Source: Megaleporinus macrocephalus
Taxonomy: Eukaryota; Chordata; Actinopteri; Characiformes; Anostomidae
Assembly (NCBI GenBank): GCA_021613375.1
Contig: CM038703.1
Location: 25,408,194-25,472,193, forward strand
Length of the DNA: 64,000 nucleotides
Direction: 5' to 3'
Shown: positions 48,301-61,348 of the stretch, one piece after another
Layout of the letters: every line of letters starts with the position of its first letter
Position numbering within the stretch: the first letter of the stretch is position 1
Position numbers and translations under genes: made by a program
Notes under the pieces: generated by a model
What the model saw: the letters and a program-made list of their open reading frames with translations, nothing else
Told to the model about the DNA's origin: nothing
The model's database searches: none

Positions 48301-51300
48301 TATTGTGTGATGTGATTTATAAGCTGTGTATTTTTTCTGCTTTTTAGATGCTTGGTGTAAAAGAAGAATTGATATATTGATACGCAATACTTAAGGTTTT
48401 AGTATCTGTGTCAGAAATGGAAAAAAAGGTGAATTGTGTGTTAATCTGCTCTTCAGAACTTTCTGAAGCACCTGTCAAATGGCATATGCTGTAGTTTATT
48501 TTTTTGTTAAGATTGACCCACGTCACAGGAGTCATAAACCTAAATGATGCTGAAAATGTGAAAGATCCAACATGTAATCACTGATTTCACAGTTTATTTT
48601 TGTATTCATAGTCATCTTTTAGTCATCACAACCCACACATTACAATATTTGTCCAGAATAAAATGCCACCCCCTTTCGGTTTAACCTCACTGGGATTTCT
48701 TGTAAGCAAAAAGTGACTATAACTCAAATCAGAAAAGTACTTTGTATAGATGCATGGACGTTCCCCCAATGTTTAACATCGGCGCTCCACGACCAGACTA
48801 TGTGAGAGTCATAGGGTTAAAGATTGGTTTACACACATCCCACACTACAGAATAATCTGTGAAGATAATCCTTCAGCATTTGTCTGGAGGGGCTTAACCA
48901 TCTTACAATCAGCCTGAGTATTTTGTGGGCCAGAAGTGTTTGTTTTATTTGCCTGATAATTAATTACCCTATGAAAACAGCATTTTTTTGTTCCTTTAAA
49001 GATCCAACTGGCAACAGACAAAGCTCAAGCTCAAATAAACAAACATTACCCACTGCTGCCTTCTAATTGTGTTATGCCAACAGTCAGAAACTGGAACTTT
49101 TGTTTTTTTGTGATTCAGTAATTGAGCTTTTGCCTTCTTTTATTTTTATGTCATTGCCTCAACCCTCTGGATAAAAACAAACACACATGCAATTATGATA
49201 GATCTAGAGTTAGTATTGCTAACTAAAAACAAAAGCTTGTGCACGTTGCTACTGCAGTATCAGCTCATTGCTATAGACCTTACATCGTCCAACAGTATTA
49301 TTGACTAATTTCTGCTCCTTAAAGAACTATTGCCAACTAGGCCTTGACCCTAGAGACCCTTTGGCTGTGTTTTATGTTGCCACCATCCAATTAAGTTAAT
49401 TTATTAATCACCCAGATGGATTCTGTGGCCATAGATCAACCAAGTGAGTATGCTGTTGACTATTCAGGAGTGTCGCTGACAGCCAGATTGGGCAATCTCT
49501 TCCATTGCAGGCATTGTCCTGTTTCATTTTTTAATCACCTGTGAGTAATGTACAGTAGCTGAAGGTGAACCAGATGTGACATTTTTTTTATTCTCCGCTT
49601 GTACTATTTATATTTCATCCTCTCACCCAGATTGAGGGGCAGATCCTGGATGATATTTCAGGATGAGAGAGTTAGAGAGAGAGAAAAAAAGAGAAATTTG
49701 GCTTGAGTTGCGACCCAGAGATTTGGCTCTTTTAATCAGCACATGACAAAAATGCAACAAGCCACCTAATTTAGAGCTCCAAAGGCCCTGCAGTGCTTAT
49801 GTGTGCAGGGATAATAACACCATAAAGCAATAACACCCGACTTTCAGTCCAGATAAAGCACAGCAGATTAGTGGGTTTGCCTGGTTTAATTTTTAATACC
49901 ATGCCACAATTAAAACCTAAACAATCTTTAGGCATAACGATCTAATGCTAATGGATATACCAAGACAGGGCATTTTCCATTTGTACATAATGGTCACTGG
50001 GGGATCCTCTTAGCAGGTGTTGGTATGAGGCGGTGAGCTATTGTACTGTGGAGGACTTTATAGTGCTAAGAACAGAGAGGGGGACATGGGACGTAAAAGC
50101 CAGTAACATTTTGTAGTCCCTAAAACTAGTAGTAGAAGCTTAATATTGGGAGGGAAAAACTGTATCTTGTATGTGGGCATTACCTTTACATGCATCCATA
50201 AAAAGATGCTGTTAGCAGTTCTTTACTCAGATTATTATTTTCTGATAGTTTTGAACAAAAACATTTGCACTTAATACCTTCAACTACCGTTGTAACATTT
50301 TCAAAATGGCACGTTATGATCACAAATTATATCACAACAAGGCATTTAAATGTGCTGTTTTTGTACTTATTTTAGGGTGGTCGGTCCTGATTATATTAAG
50401 ATTTGAGTAACTGCTATTAAGCTAACACAGTTTTTATTGGATTAGAAGATCTAATTACATTTTGCAGCTAATGTTAAAGAACTCAGGATTTTATCTTATT
50501 ACAGGTAGGTCACAAATATATCCTGTCTGACATTTGAAGGCTCCGCAACGCTAAAATTAAATCATTATATTACACATAGCTAGCTAACTGCTGGACTGTG
50601 CTTCTGAAAGGGAGGTTACAAAAGCTTCCGTTGAGTTGGTACGGTCGTATGTACAGACACAGTGGTGAAATTTTTGTGCCTTTGGATAGAGATATGCGTG
50701 TTGTTAACCACATGTGGGTTCAGCTGCCCATCTGGTTTATTGACATAACCAAAGAACCACCAAGTTGAGTAAATATTTTGACAAGATGATCATTCTCTCC
50801 ACCCATTGTAATGCAAGGGTGCTTTTAATCACATGAGATCTTAGTGTAGCACAATATCTTTGTATCACCATTATATACACCTCAGAAAAAACACCTGTCT
50901 GGACGTTGGTGACCATAACAATGAGCAGGGTTATAGGCTTCCTCCTTAAGTTACATATCATCGCTGTCCAAAGAAAAACATGTATCTCAATTTTTGCATG
51001 GACCAATAGAAATGCTCCAAAATCACTGGAGAAAACCGTCTGGTTCCATTGACTTAAATTAAAAGTAAAGACTTTTTTGTCTCTTGGAGATACTTGTTTT
51101 GCATTGTACAGCGAGGAGATTAACACCATTCTTCCAGCTCAAGCAAGGCAGTTGTTTTCATGCTTCCTGTTGCTTCGTTTGACCTAAACCATCCAAGTTG
51201 CCATTTCTCTAGCAGCTTATTTAACGTCCAGGTGCACGCTTGCTGAAGCATTCTACAAAAGTATGTATGCTACACAAGCGCCTTCGATTAAGGCTAACCA

Positions 51301-52214
51301 CCTGGAACTGGCATACGGACCTCCGTATTTCACCTCAATGGGAGCTCCCAAACGAGCGATGAAGCTTTTCTATAAATATGAGCTCTGTTGTGTGAAAAGC
51401 AACCATCTGCTTGTCTGTTCCCTATGTGCCAGATCTGCTGCTGCTTCCAGATCAGTTTTAAGGTGTTTTTTTATGCGAAGGATTGCACACTGGACTTAAA
51501 CTAGTGCAATGCTGTGCAGAGCACCCCAAAAGCAGTCTGGGAAATGTATTCTTTATTTAAAGGGATTGGGAACTGTATGCTCTGGTTTAGGGAATTCACA
51601 ACCTGCATGCTGTAATTATGGTGGCGGTGGCTTTCCTTTGTGGCTGTGATGTGTGGTAATAGGTGAAAATCGATGTTTCGCTCCTGCTGTGGTGGGGATA
51701 CAGCAGTCCAAACAAACACACACACAGAGCCTTAGAAACAGCCAGGCATTGACAAAAGCGATGCATCTTTCTTCCTTGTTGCCTTGTTTGGCTCTTTGTT
51801 TACATGCTGCCGAGGTAATTGTAGTCCACCATCTCTTTCAGCAAGAGTGGTACTAGCTAACAGCTTCACTTAGCATGAATCAATTCTAACAGAGTGATCA
51901 AACCGGCACCGACCTAATGAGAAGTGAGAGCCTATGCAGTCAATCGGCCTTCACAATCATAGTCCTCCCCCCACCTTTCTCTTCTTTCTCGTCTTTAAAT
52001 CCTTATTCCTCCTAGCCTCCCATCCGCTGTCTATTTTTCTTTCTCTGCACATGATGCTGGTATAAGTTCATGGCCCTAAGAAAAGAAACTCCATTCAATG
52101 GCACTAAAATGAATATTGCGGTCCTGTCGCTGTCCAGCCTGCAGCCCCTAACAACAGGGCATAAAGGGAAGTATTAGTAATGGACAACGCATAATGTACG
52201 GTTACATGCGCTTA
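45361..52214 (+). other. Intron 1, mostly unique DNA; candidate conserved stretch at 49700-49960
   Basis: No gene is supported, including the 130-codon minus-strand frame at 50737-51129, which has no domain features. A 25-bp direct duplication is at 48168-48192 and 48205-48229. The stretch 49700-49960 is complex, rich in TAAT and TTTAAT cores (GGCTCTTTTAATCAGCACAT, CTGGTTTAATTTTTAATACC) and is the best candidate for a conserved enhancer by appearance. Confidence 0.35.
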
Positions 52215-53100
52215 CCTACCTCTCTGATCTCAGTCTCTCTGATCTCAGTCTCTCTCTCTCTCTCTCTCTCATTTTCTCACCCTATGTATCTCACCCTCTC
52301 TTTGTCTCTCTTTCTCTCACACTCTCGCTTACTATATTTTTTTAAGCCATGATGGTTTCACCATGCAAGTAAGCATAAAATTGAAAGTATTTCCTCTGCC
52401 CATTCTAATCTCACCTTTATTACAAAATCTTGATTCTTTAGAACTTGTTAATGTTGCATTCTTTAGGAAATACCTGTTAGATATCTCTCTCTCTTTCTCA
52501 CTTTCTGTTCCAATTGCCTCCCATTGTTCTTGTGTTTTCTCTCTTCCACGTGTTCATTGTTTACCTGTTGCTCTTTGCTCTCACTTTCTCTCCCTGCTTT
52601 CCTTGATCACTCTTGTCTTCCCCCCACCCCTCCCATGTTGTCTATGATCTGTTTAATTCCCACAGCTCAAGCAAAGTCCTTTCTACCACTCGTTCACCTT
52701 ATTCTCATCACCTCTTTCATAATTCCTCTTAACTCCTTTAACCCTCATTACTTTATTTTTTCCTCTCTCCTTTCTAACCAACTCATATTTCCCTGCCTCC
52801 TTCCCTTTACCTCTGTCTTTTTCTACTATTCAAGAAAAAGCTGACAATTGTAAGAGTAAAGAAATCAGAATAAGGAATTTATGGTCCTCCTTTTCTACCA
52901 TTCTACCTTTTTTCCCCTCGTTCTTTTTCCTGCTCTGTCCTCCACTCATGATTTTGTGTCTACATCCCTCAGTGCTTTCCTTTGCCCCACCTTTCTGCTC
53001 TTTTAGCAGCCTCCTTCCCTCCATTTTGTTGCCTCTCTCTCACTCTCTCGCTTTCTTTTTTCCACCTCTGGCTTTTCCTTTCTTCACCCCCTCATTCTTC
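52215..53100 (+). repeat. Long pyrimidine-rich tract
   Basis: The plus strand is dominated by C and T for nearly 900 bases, with short interruptions around 52350-52480 and 52840-52880. It includes a duplicated CTCTCTGATCTCAGT at 52220-52250 and a (CT)n run at 52250-52270. The 94- and 106-codon frames are artefacts. Confidence 0.7.
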
Positions 53101-53880
53101 TGCATGTCAGGCGCAGCCAGCATAAATGTTGGCGGTCAATAAATTAATAAGAAGGGGAGCACTCCCCTCTATCTCTTAAGCAGCTGGATGAATAATGCAT
53201 GGTTTGAAAAGCTGAGTAGGCCTGCCAGTCTGGCCTTGTGTTTGCGAAATGATCAAATAAATGTATTTGTAAATCATTTGACAAATATACACAAACACGT
53301 GGGCCCGTTCCTGTGCATGCACACATATGCACATTTTCAATCCTGAACACATGGATTATGATGGAACCAATGTCTGCATTGTTGGGATGAAGTAGAGATC
53401 GCTTCTGGGTTTGTTCCTATTTTGCAGCAGTTTGATATAAGACAAGATTCATTTACTGCACAGGAATGGTAGATTAGCATATTAATTGAGCAGCCTGATC
53501 ACAGCACAGGTACAGGCCCAAGATAAGGGCACTCTACAAACGCAGGTTTTTTTTGAGTAACACTTATAGCCCATACACTTCAGGTTTTAGGAGAGTGTAC
53601 CACTGGTGGCTGTTGCCACAGTCACAAATGTTCTTCCCCTGTTTTTTATAAGAAGCACCTAACTTACAATCACAGACCACACTGATTTCAACTTTACTGG
53701 GCAGATGGGAGGCAGTTTGTTATTGTGTTATAGTGTTGTTTAGGTGAATTGGTACCGTCATTAGATTGTTGTACCATTCAGCCACTGATATCACCTAACT
53801 TTTTCAAAACAACAATGCACAACCCCATTGTTGGCTTGCTTGTTGGGTGCTTGGACTTGAATATATGAATGAATATATGA

Positions 53881-53884
<4 letters not shown>
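53101..53884 (+). other. Intron 1, candidate conserved stretch at 53105-53290
   Basis: No gene. AGCATAAATGTTGGCGGTCA then ATAAATTAATAAGAAGGGGA and the following 150 bases are complex and TAAT-rich, unlike the simple tracts on both sides. Confidence 0.3.

Positions 53885-53965
<81 letters not shown>
53885..53965. repeat. (AT)n microsatellite, 81 bp
   Basis: Uninterrupted AT run preceded by GAATATATGAATTA imperfect repeats. Long enough to extrude a cruciform and likely unstable in length. Confidence 0.95.
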
Positions 53966-53968
<3 letters not shown>

Positions 53969-53999
53969 AATTACATTGAGAGTGGCAGAGCAACAGAGG

Positions 54000-54660
54000 T
54001 CTGCTTTTCAAAAGGTGGACTTGTACATTTAGAAGAAAAGATAAAAGGAATGAATCAGAGAATCCCACAAGATGAAAGAGTGAAATGATGGAGGGAGATG
54101 GACAGTCTTGAGGAGAAGCGATAGAGATGAAAGCGAAACAGAGGAAAAAAAAGCAGAGGGACAGTGGGGAGGAGGAGGCCACATCACAACCTTGAGAGAG
54201 GGGGCACTGTTGGGATGGAGAAAAAGACAGACCAACGCAGACCTAAGAGAAACCAGAACGAGGGGTACAGATACAGGCACTGTGTGTGTGTGTTTCTGTG
54301 TTTTTGAGTGTGTAGCTTCTACTCCTCAGCCGGTCTAGGGGGTGGGCCCCCATGCGTGCCTATCTGGCAGGGGGTGTGCAAGTGAAAGGCGAAGAGACTG
54401 TGAAAGAAAGACACGGAGACACTGTGAGAGGTGAGATAAAGGGAGGAAGATTACTAGGTAGGGAGTGGCAGCAGGGAGTTAGGTCCATAGAAAAAGGGGC
54501 GATGAGTCAGAGTGTGTAATAATGCAGTGGTAGAAAGGGAACATGTGATATTTAGAAATGGAGAGGGAAGCCTCAGTGACACTGTGGGGTTAGCTTAAGT
54601 GGATGAGCAGGCAACAACAGAAAGGCAGAAAGAAAGAGGAGCAAGATGACCTGGTAGTCT
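54000..54660 (+). repeat. Purine-rich tract
   Basis: AG-rich plus strand with few interruptions (GATGGAGGGAGATGGACAGT, GAAGCGATAGAGATGAAAGC). A short (GT)n lies at 54282-54293. Minus-strand frames up to 134 codons here are artefacts of composition and of the AT run. Confidence 0.65.
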
Positions 54661-56565
54661 TTCTTTGTGAACATTGGGCTCAGGCCATGGCATCTGCAGA
54701 ACGAATGGATTCAGATGTGTGCATGTATGTGTTGAAGCATCATGGACTAAAGGATGCCTTTTAATATGGAAGAAGTATAATCACTGCAGCAACAGGAAAC
54801 ATCAGGGTCAGAACTGTGTTTTTTTGTGTACTGATAGCAGACGGGGTTGGGCTGCTTCCACCTGTGACAGTTAATTTGCGTGCAGATATTAGGCATATGG
54901 GCCAGAATCGGGCAGTTGTAAATGGTTTTGTCTTTTATTTACATTTAAGGCGCAAATAAGGCATGAAAGTTGTGGTCCAACAATGTGGTTTAAGTAAGAG
55001 AGCCACAGCACAATTATGTTGTGGGAGTTATTATCCTTGCTTGAGTTATTTACACTTTTGGGCCAACCTGCTAAATCAAATCGCTAAATCAGTTATAGAC
55101 TAACTGAATGCTAAATATTACTTTTCCTATTTCCGTCAGGCGTCAGGAAGTGTTGATTTATGTTGAATTTTCGGAATTTTAAAAAGCTATGTGCTTAGTG
55201 AAGTGCTTTTTATTAGTAGTAGTAACACAACAACAACAACAACAACAATCATAAAAATAATAATAATACAATTATTATTATTATTCCCCAATCACTGGGT
55301 AACTGTTAGTAACTTTAAATACATATCTGAATAACAAATTACATAGGTCATGTAATTAACAAAAACATACTGCTATTATATGTCTTACCTAAGTTTAGCC
55401 TTTACTTTTTCATCAACTTGTATATTCACTAGCCATTTAAGGGTTTAATTTAAAATTGGCCAAAACATTTCAGTTTTGTATATTTTCTTTTGTGCACAGA
55501 CTGTATTAGATTTTTTTCTGTGTTGTTTAAATGGTTATCTAGTGTGGAAATAAGTGTACGCAAAGCAATCAAAATATACAAACATAAGCTCAGTTGAATG
55601 TCTCGGTATAAACCTTAGAGGTAACTGTCATCCAGTGCACATCCCAGGAAGGGCCCATGCTTGTCATATTATAGGATTAAAATAATGTTTTTAAAGTCAT
55701 AAGCAATGACAGCAATTACTGCAATTATTTCCAGTAATCATTATAATTATTACATACAAATTTATAATTATATAAGTAATTAAAAAGCAAAATGATCACT
55801 TGCAGAAGCAGGTTCCTTGTTTCTCATGTGTTCTTTTTTTAGGCACACTGAATGGTTTGACACCTATACTTTATGGCTTCACAACCAAGAATGATTTTTC
55901 ATACATTTTGTCATTTGTGATTTAAAAGAAATTGTCTGAAAAGTAATATTCTAAATCCATTTAAACACTGCTTTAAGAAAGCTTTAGAGCTGCCAGCTGC
56001 ATATGTCCTTAAAGATGTACACAGAGATTGCAGACAATTGATCAGAGATGAATGTTTTTCTTTCTTTCTTTCATTCATTTTATTTATTTAATCAAAATCA
56101 AAAAGGAGTTTCTATTCTAAAACTTTGGCACATATTAATTGTTAAGAAGAAATATGTTTTGCTTGGTATTTTGCCTGCTCTGCAGTACAAATGGTACAAG
56201 TGGTTCATCCTCCGAGCCCTTTTTTATATCCTATTTACTGTTATTTACTGTACAGAATATGATTTGTGCCATATCTCTTAGTCTTACTCTCTTTTTTGTG
56301 TGAGCCAGTTTTGGGCCAAGAACTAGGCCAACACAAAACCAAAGATGTGGCCCGTAAGTGCACCAGATCAATTTTGCTAACTGTTTTGTGCTCTCCATTT
56401 TCTTCACCATACTTCACGTTTGTTTTCCAGTTGCACTCTATTTATGTAAGAAAGCTACTCCTGTTCGTACTTATAGGCTCAGTACTCCTCGTTTATTATG
56501 ATCATTTGTGAGGTATGAGGAAATCTTTGCCGTCATTGTGTGTTTAAAGTGAACTTTTTTTGTTA
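54661..56565 (+). other. Intron 1, with trinucleotide repeats
   Basis: No gene. (CAA)n at 55228-55248 is followed by (AAT)/(ATT) runs at 55255-55290 that can pair with each other. Confidence 0.5.
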
Positions 56566-57297
56566 CAAACTTTGTTTTCCCACAAAGCCCTCAAATTGTG
56601 TAATAATCTCCCAGTTAATGTTCGGGACTTTGACTCAACCTTTAAAAAAAAAAAAAAAAACTTCTTTAGTGTAGCTTCCCTTTTAGATAAAGGCAGGAGA
56701 TGTGGGGGTTCATGGACACAGAGGTTTATGGTAAACTGAGATGTTGGTGCTGTTGTCCCACCACGCGATCACACAGGTTTGTTGACAGTGGTATGGGGGG
56801 ATCCCAGTGTCTCAGGGTGCTCTCATGTCCATGTTACCTTCTGGTTTCTCTCCTTTTAGTTTAGGCTGTTATAGTTAGATCTGCCGGAGTCACCAGCCAC
56901 ACTCTGAAATTCTGAATATTCATATTCTCTACAGTCTTACTCCTGAGCCGAACTTTCTCTCTTTACTCTTCCTGAGGTAAATGACTCTCCTCCTGTCTGT
57001 TGAACGCTGTTGGAGGACTGACCATCAGGGCCTTCTCCCCACCCATCACCAGCCAGCTTTCCTGTCCATTTGTCTCAACTGCTACACCCTCAATTACTTC
57101 ACTGTGCCATCTAGATGCGCCACCATTGAGATAGGATGGGACTGTTTCAGCTCATGCCCACTTTACATAAAGACTCAATCAGAGACTGCCTCAATCAAAG
57201 ACTGCCTCTCCCTATGATACCTAAGCTATGCTATCCAGATTTCGAACAGAGACTCCTTTACTTGATATTTAGTTTATTAAACTGTAAAGAGAAGTAA
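56566..57297 (+). mobile_element. L2-type LINE 3' region, second copy, truncated at the 3' end
   Basis: From ACTTTGTTTTCCCACAAAGC and CCCAGTTAATGTTCGGGACT to the ACTGTAAA near 57290, the sequence follows 75-785 of the first copy closely (for example GGATCCCAGTGTCTCAGGGT and GGATGGGACTGTTTCAGCTC in both). The end of the ORF is replaced by an A-run at 56642-56660. The last 200 bases of the tail present at 786-985 are missing here. Non-functional. Confidence 0.8.
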
Positions 57298-60200
57298 CCC
57301 TAACCCAGAAGTACAGGTAATGTGATTACTACCTTACCGGCAGTGGACTAAGTTTATAGGTAATATTTTAGGGGATAAAGAGGACTTGGATTCAAACGAT
57401 CAAATATGTCCCCCCTAATGTCAACCCCGCTCCTAAGCACTTGGCTAAATACACACTCGCTTCCTCACTCTCAACAAACTCCCCATAAGTATGTTATAAA
57501 TCACTAAGCCAAGCATGTGAATTCTGTGCTTGACATGGTGGGCAACACACCCTTCTGTGAAATTCACGACAGGGCAGAGACAGCCTCTGTATTAATTATT
57601 TTCTCTGCTTGTCGCTCTTGTAAAAAAGAAAACCTCACCCTCATTTTCCAGCCTTCTCACATATGTGGCAGGTTGAGGCTAAGCAGTGCAAGAAATACCA
57701 TTGGTGTTGTATGGTTAAGGCCAGAGGTTAAAGGGGGTTCGAAAATCGACATTTGAGAAGTATAAGACATCTAGAAGCTAGGCCCCTGTCCGAAAACTTG
57801 GTTCCTCAGTAACACTATCCCATCAGTGCTCCTGGTTAGTGAAGATGGAATGGCCTACCAATGCTGCTGTGACATGATTGGAATGGATATGGTGCTTAAA
57901 ATTTTATTGAGAAAAATAATGTTGATGTGAATTATAACAGCAAGTTAACATTGATATGAATGATAAAATGTGGCAGACAAAACATTTGTTTGTAATTAAA
58001 TGCTTTCCAACAAGCCAAAAGTTTTATATTCTAAAAGCAGGTGCTTGCAATTTACCCTCTTGATGAAAAAATTGAAAGAAGTAACATTTGGGTTAGGTTA
58101 AAATTAAAATAAGTTAAAATAAGCTCTCAGCTTGCTGCGGCGAATCACCTTGTAAAGCCACATCAAATGTCTTTTTGTATTAACACGCACAGACTTTTTC
58201 TGTTTTTGTTTTGATATTGAGGCCTTAATTGCAAATCAGCAGTGTGCTGAGGAAGACATGTTGAGAATAATAGATTATTTACTTCATCCTCGGAAGACAC
58301 TACTTTTGACTGAGGTCTGCTTATCTGTTCATTTGGCTCTGAAGCATTTATGGCATTACAAGACATTATTTGTCATGTTGAGTGCCAGTTTCCACCAGGG
58401 AGGTTATCCAGATCCTTAAATCTTACACAGTACAGCTTTTAACCAATAAACAGCAAAAGAAATGGCAGGCTTTTTTGTCAACATTGATGATGAAATGTGG
58501 TAGGATGAAATATATTTAGAGCCTCTCATAGGTAAGAACCCCAAGTGGACTTAAATTGTTTTGTGGCATTTTTATTTCCAGTCTCAACAGGTGCCTTTTG
58601 TGTTGTAACCTGTTACACTGGAAGTGATGCATTTCTGTGACAGTCTTTTGTCTATTTGCAAAAAGTAACTTGTTTTTAGATAAGTGGTCCGACTGTCAGG
58701 GTTTGTTTTGTTAAAAAGGTGTGAAGGCTTATATAGTTAGCAGAAGCCCAAACGATTAAATAAGATATATAGAATTTTCTAAGAGCCTTATTTGGTTCTG
58801 CTGCCAAAGTTACTTGGGTTCTATCTATTTTTTTCGATATTGTGTAAATAATACCTAGAACAATGGAACTGTTCAATGAGAAAGCAATTATAAAGATTTT
58901 ATACTTGTCAGTGTACACTTTCACAAGATGACCTTTTTTATCTGCACTTTTTATGTATTCATTTATGTGGTATCAATCTCCCCTTTTCTAGTTTTAAGAT
59001 ATGAAGAACCTTAGGCTATAAGACGCTATGAGACTTGAGGCGTCAATGCCTAATTAGAAGATGGAGTCCTATAAGTGACTGTGGTGTTTTTTCTTCATAG
59101 CATTTTCAGTCAACACGCTGACATGCTTGCACTTTTTTGTCATTCTTAAGTAAGGCCTATTGGTGCTGAACAGACATGCCAGCTGCTTTGTAAAGTGCAA
59201 GCATGTCACTATTTTTGAATCACTGCAAATATTACAATCAGAGTTGGAATATCAGCACCCAGTCTTGAGCAAGAGGTGCATGTTTGTATAAATGTAAATG
59301 TCTGTAATTTTCTATTCCCTTCCAATCCCTTGTTTAACACTTGTGTCTCTGATTGCGCACTATTAATAACCCTATGGGTTATTAATTTAGGCTATAAGTA
59401 GCCTAAATAGAGAGAAGACTTTGATGGGTAAAGGTAGGGCAGCAGAAAAGAGAGGTGGATAATGGGATTTGGAGTGCATGTCAGATGAAGTAAATCAGAA
59501 AAAACATGGAGAGAGTGAGAAAAATGTGGCGGAATGGGGAATGAGCTGATATCTCTCAACATTTTACTATGTGGTGCTGGTCTGACAGGCCATTATGTTC
59601 CTTCAGGGGAAAATTGCTTTGCTTGCTGGCTCACACAGTGTGTGGCCTTCACGTTATAGCATTGAGCCCTGCCACACACACATGCAGATGTTCCCTCACA
59701 CTAGTACCCTCCTTTTGTTAATAAGTTGTTACTACAAAGGATGTTTTAAAGTAAGTAGTGTGTTTAAAACTAAGATGTGTGACAAATTGAATAATTTTTG
59801 AATAGAGACGTTGTAAGAACTGCAAATTCAGTGCCTTAACTATACCGTGTGAGTGGGGGGAAAACCCTTGCGAAAAGGAACAGACTCAAAGTAATGTACA
59901 AATGTTAAAAAACTTTAGAAGGGCCTAATAAATGCAATGAAATGAAAATGTAATATTCCTCTCTCCGTCCAAACCATAATTGGGCCATTTTAGCCACGTA
60001 AGCTGTTGTACATTACCATGTTCTCATATTCACTTGCCAAATTTAACTCCAGCCTGCCTTAGGTATTTATTTCACATATTAATTAATTATGGGTTAAATC
60101 TACCTTCACAGGCAAAATATTGAACTGTGCTTTAATGGTCTTAACAACCAATCATTTAACAAACCGATAAAGTACAGGATGTAGGTAAACTTGAAGACAA

Positions 60201-61348
60201 TCTTTAAGAAATATGAGTTGTTGAATTCAGCACTGATAAGGACAGTCTTTAGAACATTGTCTTTTTAGCTTCAGGCTAAACCACACCTGTGCATGAATTT
60301 AGCATAATGGCGCAGACCATTTTGAAACATATAGGATAAAATGAAAATATTGTCCTGCTACTAAGGCAATGGGACGTCATATTCTGGTGGGCTTCTTTTC
60401 CCAAATCACTTTGTATGTTTTATTTATTTTGATATACAGTACAAAAACCTGGGACCACCATTTATTTATTTAATATTCTGTAAAAGTGACAAATAGGTAT
60501 TCATTGTGTTTTTCATTTTTAAGAGATATTTCTGAGGTTAAGACTAAAAAATTGCTTGGTGTTGGCTGTGTTGGTGTTGCTATGGTATCTCAGCTGGTTA
60601 TTAGGGTGTTGCTAAATATTTGCTTTGGTGCTTAATAGCTTCTTTAGAAATTAAGCAAATGTAGAGCGGTTTCTGACATTTACACTGCACTGTATGTGGT
60701 ATGCATTTACAGAGTTTTTGTGTGAATGTGTGCTTTTTTTCTTTTAAAATAAGCTTTAATTAAGAGTCAAGCTCTTGGTAAGTATATTATTTATTTTTTT
60801 CAATCTGATGCAATTAAAATCTTCATGCATTATCTACTTGATGCATTTTAGTACAATATTTTGTACAGTTTATTTGTCTGACCTACCCACTGAGTTTAAA
60901 GCAGCGGAAGATCCGCTAGTGTTTATGCATTTGTGTACAAAATTTGTAACAATAATTGGTGTCTGTGTGTGCTCTCAAATGCTCTCGTGATGAATGAGCC
61001 AGTGGCTGATGGAATTAGTCCATTGAGTAGCCCTCATACTGTTTGATGGTCATTGACTCACAGTAGCTCAGAGAGATCTTTCATGCCTCCCACTACAGTA
61101 ATCTGCAATGAAAACTCTCTGAGCAGAACAGAGGTTGTTTCTTTTAACCTCTGCTGAAGAAATATTATACATGTACTCATGGTTCACATGGGTTCACATT
61201 TCGCCTCAGGCATCACCATAACTGCTACATTCATTTAGGGTAAAACGAAAAAATTCTGCGTTGTGTCAGACAAAAAGTGGTAGCCCACACTTACAGGTTA
61301 CAGGTTTTGCCCACTGTGGCAAAGACATACTTTATCTGGTCAAGTCCA
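57298..61348 (+). other. Intron 1, no recognisable gene
   Basis: AT-rich non-coding DNA. Two adjacent hairpins lie at 59362-59406 (separate entry). Frames up to 82 codons have no support. Confidence 0.35.
59362..59406. repeat. Two adjacent perfect hairpins
   Basis: ATTAATAACCC-TAT-GGGTTATTAAT (11-bp arms, 3-base loop, 59362-59386) is followed without a gap by TTAGGCTA-TAAG-TAGCCTAA (8-bp arms, 4-base loop, 59387-59406). Both arms are perfect. Confidence 0.9.

Noticed and set aside
50737..51129. 130-codon minus-strand frame
   Set aside because: No recognisable domain, no splice context and no sign of codon bias. It could be a degraded element but I cannot name one.
53778..54182. 134-codon minus-strand frame containing a Tyr-Ile repeat
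   Set aside because: The repeat is the (AT)n microsatellite read as codons, and the rest is the complement of a purine tract.
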